Assembly (NCBI GenBank): GCA_955652155.1 | Contig: CATPAT010000103.1 | Location: 1-8,970 of the forward strand | Direction of reading: 5' to 3' | From: an uncultured Chthoniobacterales bacterium | GTDB lineage: Bacteria > Verrucomicrobiota > Verrucomicrobiia > Chthoniobacterales > UBA10450 | DNA: 8,970 nt | In this document: one piece after another, positions 1 through 5,006 of the stretch | How positions within the stretch are numbered: the stretch's first letter is position 1 | Layout of the letters: each line of letters begins with the position of its first letter | Program-made: the position numbers and the translations under genes | The notes under the pieces: generated by a model | The model's input: only the letters and a program-made list of their open reading frames with translations | Told to the model about the DNA's origin: nothing | Database searches by the model: none

Positions 1-497
1 TAACCCGGCTCGGCGTCCGCAAGTTTCGCGATTCCGTCGCGCGTTAATCGGAACACAGTCCATTCATCCATCGATTTAGCTCCGAGCTTGCGATAAAATT
101 GGATTGCTGGCTCGTTCCAATCGAGGACCGCCCATTCCATTCGGCCACAGCCGCGGTCGCGCGCGACTTTTGCCAAATGAATCAATAAAGCGCGTCCGTA
201 CCCTTTGCCGCGATCTTCCGGCCTAACGAATAGGTCCTCGAGATAAAGTCCCGGCCGGCCGAGCCAGGTCGAAAAATTGTGAAAGAAAATCGCAAAGCCG
301 ACTGCCGTTTCATTTTCAAACGCGAGCAAAACTTCCGCGGCCGGTTTTTCACCGAACAAAACTTTGCTCAGACCGTCTTCGGTGGCAGTGACGTCGTTCG
401 GCGCGCGTTCGTAGGTTGCCAGCGCCCGGATCAACTCAAGAATGATCGGAACATCAGCGGCCGTGGCCGGGCGGATCGAGAAACTTGCCGTTTTCAT
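1..497 (-). CDS. GNAT family N-acetyltransferase, SSAT-like (3' edge at window end)
   Basis: I translated this gene by hand from the ATG at 497-495 down to base 3, giving 165 residues. The next codon begins TA at bases 2-1, so it is probably a TAA or TAG stop cut by the window edge. The acetyl-CoA-binding motif A is clear: LEDLFVRPEDRGKGYG, with the R-G-x-G-x-G pyrophosphate loop at residues 96-101. Near the C-terminus the segment NEPAIQFYRKLGA (128-140) contains Tyr135, which matches the general-acid tyrosine of spermidine/spermine acetyltransferases. An early YERAPNDV segment (29-36) also fits that subgroup. The length matches the family (about 160-170 residues). It probably transfers an acetyl group from acetyl-CoA to an amine in the cytoplasm; polyamine, thialysine or an amino-acid amine are possible, and I cannot choose between them. 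Its start overlaps the stop of the upstream glycosyltransferase gene (ATGA), so the two are likely co-transcribed and translationally coupled. Confidence 0.9.
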   Translation of the reverse strand, partial: MKTASFSIRPATAADVPIILELIRALATYERAPNDVTATEDGLSKVLFGEKPAAEVLLAFENETAVGFAIFFHNFSTWLGRPGLYLEDLFVRPEDRGKGYGRALLIHLAKVARDRGCGRMEWAVLDWNEPAIQFYRKLGAKSMDEWTVFRLTRDGIAKLADAEPG

Positions 498-2020
498 TTC
501 GACACGGGGTTGAGCCGGTAGATCTTAAACTCCGGGGTCGCAGTCACGAGCGATGACGTGTTCTCCACGTGTTGTCGGAATTGATCGTAGTAATCGAGCC
601 ACCATGAAGTGTTTGAAGAGAACACAAGATAACCTGCGCCGCGGTTTCTCAACTCTTCAAGATCGACAATTGCCTGCGCGCTGTCTGTCGGCTCGCCATC
701 GTAGATCCCGTTCTTCTCCAGAAAATGCCAGCCTTTGCGTTCGGCATAATACAAAACTGTCGGGTCGCCGTTATCGGCAGCGGCAATCAGCGCGTTTGAC
801 GGTGTCACGGCTTTTAATTTCAATCCGGCGTCGCGCAACGGGGCCGCACTCGGTCGATAAAAGCCGCGCGCATAGACGAATACGGAAAAGCTGAAGAGCG
901 CCGGCAACAAAATCGAAAGAGACCTTTTCACGACCTGGCTGGAGATTTTCGAGCCGACAAAAACACACGTGGTCCCCGCGAGCGCGGCGGCAATCGGGAT
1001 GAGCGGCAATTGATACCACTGGTGCCGATTTCCGTAACCAACGATGACGATGAACAAAATCATTGCCGCGAGCCACCAGTGGAACATTCGCGCAGCGTCC
1101 CGCGGCCGCGGGATCGACCCATTCGACTGACGGTCAGGGCAGGTTCTTGTGACCAGCACGCCGACAGAACCCAAAACAAAAACAAAAGGCGTGAGCGTCG
1201 AGGTCACGATTTCCTTTGCGATTTTCAGATACCACGCCAGTGCCATGATTTGAACTCCCCCGGCTCCGAAGAAGTGATGCGGGTAAAATTGCGATGCGAT
1301 TTGGTAGGCGTGTCCGTACCAAAGCACGGAGGGCAAAAGCGCAATCGCCGCGAATATCCCCAAATCAAAACGCTGAAATCCTGCTCCGAGCCGGAGTGGC
1401 ATTATTCTCAAGCGCTGAAGTGCCAAACAGGCCAGCGGCGCGCCAATTATAATGCTCGGCAATTTGATCAAAATCGACAACGAGATACAAAACGCGCTCG
1501 CGATTAATGAAGTCGATCTTGCACGCTCGGATTGGCCGACCCAGCGCTGGAAGAAATACAAACCGATGATGGAGAGTGCAAGCGATGGCATGTCCGGCAT
1601 AAAACATCGGCCGGCCATGATTCCGAGCGGCGCAAAGCTGTAAAAGAAAAGCGCCCAACTCGCAGCGGTTTCTCCGAAAACGTTGCGGACCAACAAAAAG
1701 AAGAACGGCAGCGAAATCGCGAATAATATGACCGCTTGGACGCGTCCAACCCATTCGTGGACGCCAACTATTTTATAACAGATCGCGGCCAGAAACGGCA
1801 GAACCGGAAATTCCGTCCCGACGTAACCCGGTTGGTCTCCTGCCCAATCGATTTGCGGCCGCGCAAAATGAAAATCGCCCTGGAAATAATTTCTCGCAAT
1901 CGCGGCGACGTCGCTCTGCCGCCAGCTCCAGTTGTCGATGTACGGTTGATTGATGCCGATCAATCGAACGGCCACCGCCAGGACCGACATCAAAATCGCC
2001 AGTCGCGGCGCTCGTGTCAT
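494..2020 (-). CDS. Membrane glycosyltransferase, PMT_2/GT39-like (ArnT/PMT family)
   Basis: This encodes a polytopic inner-membrane protein of 508 residues. It starts with a short basic N-terminus and a first membrane helix (about residues 7-23). A periplasmic loop follows with Asp29, the WRQSD motif (33-37), AARN-type residues and Glu70 in a TEFP segment, which is the usual location of the acidic catalytic residues in this fold. About ten more hydrophobic segments follow, including a MPDMPSLAL stretch, and then a soluble C-terminal part of about 100 residues. Family members transfer a sugar from a polyprenyl-phosphate donor to lipid, glycan or protein on the periplasmic side; the substrate here is unknown. 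I chose the ATG at 2020-2018 (MTRAPRLAIL) because AGAGGCG lies about 7-8 bases upstream and the protein then begins just before its first membrane helix. A longer frame opening at 2140 would run through the divergent promoter gap into the neighbouring gene. The stop overlaps the downstream acetyltransferase start. Confidence 0.88.
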   Translation of the reverse strand: MTRAPRLAILMSVLAVAVRLIGINQPYIDNWSWRQSDVAAIARNYFQGDFHFARPQIDWAGDQPGYVGTEFPVLPFLAAICYKIVGVHEWVGRVQAVILFAISLPFFFLLVRNVFGETAASWALFFYSFAPLGIMAGRCFMPDMPSLALSIIGLYFFQRWVGQSERARSTSLIASAFCISLSILIKLPSIIIGAPLACLALQRLRIMPLRLGAGFQRFDLGIFAAIALLPSVLWYGHAYQIASQFYPHHFFGAGGVQIMALAWYLKIAKEIVTSTLTPFVFVLGSVGVLVTRTCPDRQSNGSIPRPRDAARMFHWWLAAMILFIVIVGYGNRHQWYQLPLIPIAAALAGTTCVFVGSKISSQVVKRSLSILLPALFSFSVFVYARGFYRPSAAPLRDAGLKLKAVTPSNALIAAADNGDPTVLYYAERKGWHFLEKNGIYDGEPTDSAQAIVDLEELRNRGAGYLVFSSNTSWWLDYYDQFRQHVENTSSLVTATPEFKIYRLNPVSK

Positions 2021-2074
2021 GGATCGCCTCTTGACAAAGCATCGGGACAAAGTCAATCGAGTAGCTGGCCCTGA
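2021..2074. promoter_or_regulatory. Divergent promoter gap with a repeated heptamer GACAAAG
   Basis: This 54-base gap lies between two divergent start codons, so it should hold promoter signals for both units unless one reads in from inside a gene. GACAAAG occurs twice in the same orientation, at 2033-2039 and 2046-2052, with a 13-base period. TTGACA at 2031-2036 would be a perfect -35 box for the rightward gene, but no convincing -10 box follows 16-18 bases later. The Shine-Dalgarno-like AGAGG for the glycosyltransferase lies at the left end of the gap. The role of the heptamer pair is unknown. Confidence 0.3.
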
Positions 2075-2608
2075 ATGAAAACGCTCGTTGCTGCTTTTGT
2101 GCTCGCCCTCGGTTTTGCCGCTGTTGGATTGCGGGCACAAAATGAACCGAACCTGATTCCGGATGTGGTCGATCCGGCCAAGTTGATTCCCATTTTACCG
2201 GAAGCGCCTGCTGGTTGGACGGCGGAGAAGGCTGAGGGCTCGAGCGACGACGTGGGCGGATTCAAAATCACCAATGTTCATCGCGATTATCGAAAAGGCG
2301 AGGCGGTCGACGCGCCCACAGCTGCGATCAGCATTCTCGATTCAGTCGCGAATCCCGATTATGTGGAAGCAACCAGCGGAGCCTGGAAACAGAGGAGCGA
2401 AACGCCCGAAGGTTACGGCAAATCAGTGACCATTGATGGAAATCCGGGCCGCGAGGATTACGACAAGGAACGAAAACAAGCCTCGCTCTGGGTCATGGTC
2501 GCCAAGCGCTACTTCGTCCAGATCGAGTTGCAAAATCAGGACCCGAAAGAATTGCAGGAGTGGATCAAGCGGGTCGACCTGAAAAAATTGGCCGAGATTA
2601 AGAAATAA
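2075..2608 (+). CDS. Small exported protein of unknown function
   Basis: The product is 177 residues. The N-terminus is a typical Sec signal peptide: Lys2, a hydrophobic core over residues 4-19, and a possible signal peptidase I cut after LRA (residue 21). The mature part is hydrophilic and rich in charged residues, has no cysteine, and shows no membrane segment. It begins with a proline-rich stretch (PNLIPDVV ... LPEAPAGW). It then reads as a mixed alpha/beta domain with a glycine/aspartate turn near residue 60, a central segment around DSVANPDYVEA, and a C-terminal strand-helix pattern (VMVAKRYFVQIEL, then a helix ending in lysines). I do not recognise the family and assign no function; a periplasmic location is the only supported inference. 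The start is the first ATG after the divergent gap, and its Shine-Dalgarno signal is weak. The stop directly abuts the stop of the convergent methyltransferase gene. Confidence 0.8.
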   Translation: MKTLVAAFVLALGFAAVGLRAQNEPNLIPDVVDPAKLIPILPEAPAGWTAEKAEGSSDDVGGFKITNVHRDYRKGEAVDAPTAAISILDSVANPDYVEATSGAWKQRSETPEGYGKSVTIDGNPGREDYDKERKQASLWVMVAKRYFVQIELQNQDPKELQEWIKRVDLKKLAEIKK

Positions 2609-3325
2609 TTACTTCTTGGCCGCTTCACCGGCCATCGGCACGAAGCGCACCGGCAAAATCGCGCGCTGCGCCAGTTCGCCGTCTTTCTTTTCCAGAAGAT
2701 AGAGCTGTTGATCCATCATTCCGCTGCCCACGGGAATAATCATGCGGCCGCCTTCTTTGAGTTGTTGCGTCAAGGGCTGTGGAACTTTATCCGGCGCGCA
2801 GGTGACGATGATGGCATCGAACGGAGCAACCTCCGGCCAACCCTGGTAACCGTCGCCGATTTTTACATGCGCGTTGTTGTAATCGAGTCGCGCGAGTCTG
2901 GCCGAAGCTTCTTTCGCGAGCGGCTCGACGATCTCAATCGTGTAAACCTCTTTGGCCAATTCCGCGAGGACCGCGGCTTGGTACCCTGAGCCAGTCCCAA
3001 TTTCAAGAACCCGATCGGTCGGTTGCAAGCGCAGCTGTTCGGTCATGTAAGCGACGATGAATGGTTGCGAGATAGTTTGATCGTGACCGATCGGCAGCGC
3101 GCTATCGGCGTAACTCTGGGCCCGCATGTTTTCGGGCACGAATACTTCCCGCGGCACTTTCGACATCGCCTCCAGTACCCGCCCATCGTGAATGTCGCGC
3201 GGCTTGAGCTGCTCCTGCACCATCTTTTGCCGCTCAGTCGCAAACTCAGAACTCGAAGTGGGCTTTCTATGACAGCCGGTCGTCCCCAGAGCGACGACCA
3301 ATAGCAATTGCGAAACTCGTCTCAT
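2609..3325 (-). CDS. pcm: Protein-L-isoaspartate O-methyltransferase with lipoprotein-type signal peptide
   Basis: The enzyme methylates the alpha-carboxyl of L-isoaspartyl residues in damaged proteins using S-adenosylmethionine, starting their repair to aspartate. Family marks are clear: an N-terminal segment with VLEAMSKVPREVFVP (50-64), the ISQPFIVAYMTEQL motif (85-98), the SAM-binding motif I VLEIGTGSGYQ (106-116), the acidic strand end YTIEIVEPLA (128-137), GDGYQGWP (157-164) and the C-terminal GGRMIIPVG (192-200). The product is 238 residues, longer than the cytoplasmic enterobacterial type (about 208), because of an N-terminal signal: MRR, a hydrophobic core, then TTGC with Cys18 as a possible lipidation site. 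I preferred the ATG at 3325 because the signal sequence begins there. An in-frame GTG at 3367 would add 14 residues before the signal and would run into the upstream repeat. The gene is divergent from the carboxylase-like gene and convergent, with no spacer, with the small exported protein. Confidence 0.92.
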   Translation of the reverse strand: MRRVSQLLLVVALGTTGCHRKPTSSSEFATERQKMVQEQLKPRDIHDGRVLEAMSKVPREVFVPENMRAQSYADSALPIGHDQTISQPFIVAYMTEQLRLQPTDRVLEIGTGSGYQAAVLAELAKEVYTIEIVEPLAKEASARLARLDYNNAHVKIGDGYQGWPEVAPFDAIIVTCAPDKVPQPLTQQLKEGGRMIIPVGSGMMDQQLYLLEKKDGELAQRAILPVRFVPMAGEAAKK

Positions 3326-3365
3326 CTCAACCAATATAACGCACGAGCCGTGTAAACCTGTCGTC

Positions 3366-3422
3366 ACAATTTCTTGGTGTCCTTCCCGGCCTTCATGGTT
3401 AATTTCACCGGCTGTTCATGAA
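3366..3422. repeat. Intergenic direct repeat, copy A (upstream of the carboxylase-like gene)
   Basis: This stretch aligns without gaps to 4950-5006; by eye about 46 of 57 positions are identical. The shared core on the plus strand is TTGGTGTCC, then eight variable bases, then CTTC(A/G)TGGTTAATTTCA, a CGGCT block, and the palindrome TTCATGAA at the right end. Weaker similarity continues after a small gap, with 13 of 16 positions matching between 3431-3446 and 5017-5032. It fills much of the gap between the divergent pcm and carboxylase-like genes. Confidence 0.75.
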
Positions 3423-3464
3423 AAGGCTTTAAGACTTTGGAACAACCGTGCCCAGGCCGCTTCG

Positions 3465-4925
3465 ATGAAGAAATATTCTTCTCGATCTCTGCGCGCGGGC
3501 ATCTCCACGCTTCATATGCGCAAACAACCTCTTCTCGCTAAAATCCGAGGCCGCGCATTCGCGCCGGTTGACATCGCTTCGCTCGTGTTTTTTCGCATCG
3601 CCTTCGCGCTGGTGATGCTAGGCGAAGTGTTTCGGATGCGTCATCAAATCGCCTCCTACTGGATTTCCCCGCGGTTTTTATTCAAGTATTACGGATTTTC
3701 CTGGGTTCATCCCTGGCCGGGCAATGGACTCTACATTCACTGGACACTGTTCGGGATTTTGGCGGTGTTTATCGCTGTTGGATTTCTCTACCGCGTTAGC
3801 GCTACGCTTTTTTTCCTGAGCTGCAGCTACTTCTTTTTCCTCGATGAAGGCAGGTATGTAAACCACACCTACCTTATGTGCCTGTTTGGGTTCCTCCTGA
3901 TTTTTGTTCCAGCTCATCGCGCGTTCTCGGTGGACGCATGGTTATGGCCCAAATTGCGCTCCCGAGTTACCCCGGCCTGGACGGTGTGGTTGCTTCGCGC
4001 CCAAATGGCCGTTGTCTATTTCTTTGCAGGCATCGCAAAGATGACGCCGGATTGGCTCCGCGGCGAACCAATGCGCGCCTGGCTGACTCATATCATTCAT
4101 TCGCCAGTGATCGATCATTTTTCACATGCGATATGGACTCCCTACTTTGCCAGTTACACCGCACTCCTACTTGATCTGCTCGCGGCGCCGCTCCTTCTCT
4201 GGCGCCGCACTCGTCTGCCAGCATTTTGTCTGGTCGCCTTCTTCCATATTCTTAATGCGCAATTCTTCGGCATTGGTGTCTTTCCGTGGCTGGCGATCGC
4301 AGCCACAACAATTTTTCTCTCACCGGACTGGCCGCGTCGCATCATTTCCGTTTTCCGGCCGTCGGTCGCGGCGATTCCAAAAAAAGCCGTTCCTTTACCG
4401 CCTCACCGGCACCAAACCTGGATTCTGTGTTTCGTCGCAACTTACATCGCGATCCAGGTGTTCGTGCCCGTGACGCACTTTTTTTACCGGGGTGGCATCG
4501 AATGGACCTACGCAGAACATCATTTCGCGTGGCAGATGATGGTTCGCCGCAAAAGCACGATGGGATTCTTTTACGTCACCGATCCCAACAACGACGAAAC
4601 GTATCAGATCAAGCTACGGGATTATCTCGATTCGCGACAGATTGCACGGATGGGATGGCGACCCGACATGGTCCAGCAATTCGCGCGATATCTCGCCAGC
4701 GTGACGCTCCGAAGCGGACCTCAGCCGCTAAAGGTCCAGGCGCGAATGTTCGTCTCTATCAATGGGCGAAAGCCGCAGCTGTTTCTGGATCCAAATGTCG
4801 ATCTTGCCGCCGAGCCGCACGTTTGGGGCCGGCCCCGTTGGCTCTTGCAGGTCCATGAACCACTTCCGCCGCCCGGCGAGGATTTCTCCAACGATCTTTT
4901 TATAGGCAGCTCGGAAGGAAACTGA
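3465..4925 (+). CDS. Vitamin K-dependent gamma-carboxylase-like (HTTM domain) membrane protein
   Basis: The product is 486 residues with about eight or nine hydrophobic segments between residues 40 and 340 and a soluble C-terminal part of about 145 residues. It matches, through its length, the membrane and first luminal part of animal gamma-glutamyl carboxylase. Examples are FFRIAFALVMLGEV (42-55), a VNHTYL motif with His134 (counterpart of human His160), VYFFAGIAKMTPDWL (184-198) with Lys192 (counterpart of the catalytic base Lys218), NAQFFGIGVF (264-273), SPDWPRR (286-292), HFAWQMMV (353-360) and VSINGRK (430-436). The animal enzyme converts protein glutamate to gamma-carboxyglutamate using reduced vitamin K, CO2 and oxygen; whether this homologue does so is unknown. 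It ends well before the long C-terminal region of the roughly 758-residue human enzyme. No quinone-reductase partner or obvious Gla substrate is nearby. The start could be the ATG at 3465 or at 3516 (MRKQPLLAK); neither has a strong ribosome binding site. Confidence 0.88.
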   Translation: MKKYSSRSLRAGISTLHMRKQPLLAKIRGRAFAPVDIASLVFFRIAFALVMLGEVFRMRHQIASYWISPRFLFKYYGFSWVHPWPGNGLYIHWTLFGILAVFIAVGFLYRVSATLFFLSCSYFFFLDEGRYVNHTYLMCLFGFLLIFVPAHRAFSVDAWLWPKLRSRVTPAWTVWLLRAQMAVVYFFAGIAKMTPDWLRGEPMRAWLTHIIHSPVIDHFSHAIWTPYFASYTALLLDLLAAPLLLWRRTRLPAFCLVAFFHILNAQFFGIGVFPWLAIAATTIFLSPDWPRRIISVFRPSVAAIPKKAVPLPPHRHQTWILCFVATYIAIQVFVPVTHFFYRGGIEWTYAEHHFAWQMMVRRKSTMGFFYVTDPNNDETYQIKLRDYLDSRQIARMGWRPDMVQQFARYLASVTLRSGPQPLKVQARMFVSINGRKPQLFLDPNVDLAAEPHVWGRPRWLLQVHEPLPPPGEDFSNDLFIGSSEGN

Positions 4926-4949
4926 TCAGCTCCGTCGTTTTCCATCACG

Positions 4950-5006
4950 ACAAATTATTGGTGTCCATGACATTCTTCGTGGTTAATTTCAGCGGCTCTT
5001 CATGAA
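4950..5006. repeat. Direct repeat, copy B (upstream of and into the thrS start)
   Basis: This is the second copy of the 57-base element, 1,584 bases downstream of copy A and in the same orientation. It fills most of the 76-base gap after the carboxylase-like gene. The ATG used here as the thrS start (5002) lies inside its terminal palindrome TTCATGAA, and the weaker similarity to copy A continues to about 5032, within the first codons of thrS. TTGGTG (4958-4963) and TTAATT (4983-4988) keep the same 19-base spacing in both copies and could be a poor -35/-10 pair; this is inference only. Confidence 0.75.

Noticed and set aside
279..521. 80-codon plus-strand frame opposite the acetyltransferase
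   Set aside because: It is the reverse-strand shadow of a clear GNAT gene with intact motif A.
1010..1507. 165-codon plus-strand frame inside the glycosyltransferase gene
   Set aside because: Its product is a low-complexity, arginine-rich string typical of the reverse strand of a membrane-protein gene, with no family resemblance.
1948..1965. Perfect hairpin GATTGAT-GCCG-ATCAATC
   Set aside because: It lies inside the glycosyltransferase coding sequence (Leu-Ile-Gly-Ile-Asn-Gln codons), has no T-run and no clear regulatory position; likely a coding coincidence.
2021..2140. A longer glycosyltransferase with 40 extra N-terminal residues starting at 2140
   Set aside because: The extension is polar, precedes a natural start with a Shine-Dalgarno-like AGAGG and a first membrane helix, and overlaps the divergent promoter gap and signal-peptide coding region of the neighbouring gene.
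2618..2633. GGCCG-N6-CGGCC stem as a terminator between the convergent genes
   Set aside because: It lies inside the end of the methyltransferase coding sequence and is not followed by a T-run on either strand.
3043..3304. Frames on both strands overlapping the methyltransferase
   Set aside because: They overlap the conserved SAM-binding and substrate motifs of pcm and have no features of their own.
4933..4951. Short GTCGT/ACGAC stem after the carboxylase-like gene as a terminator
   Set aside because: The stem has only five base pairs and is followed by AAATTATTGG rather than a T-run; too weak to call.
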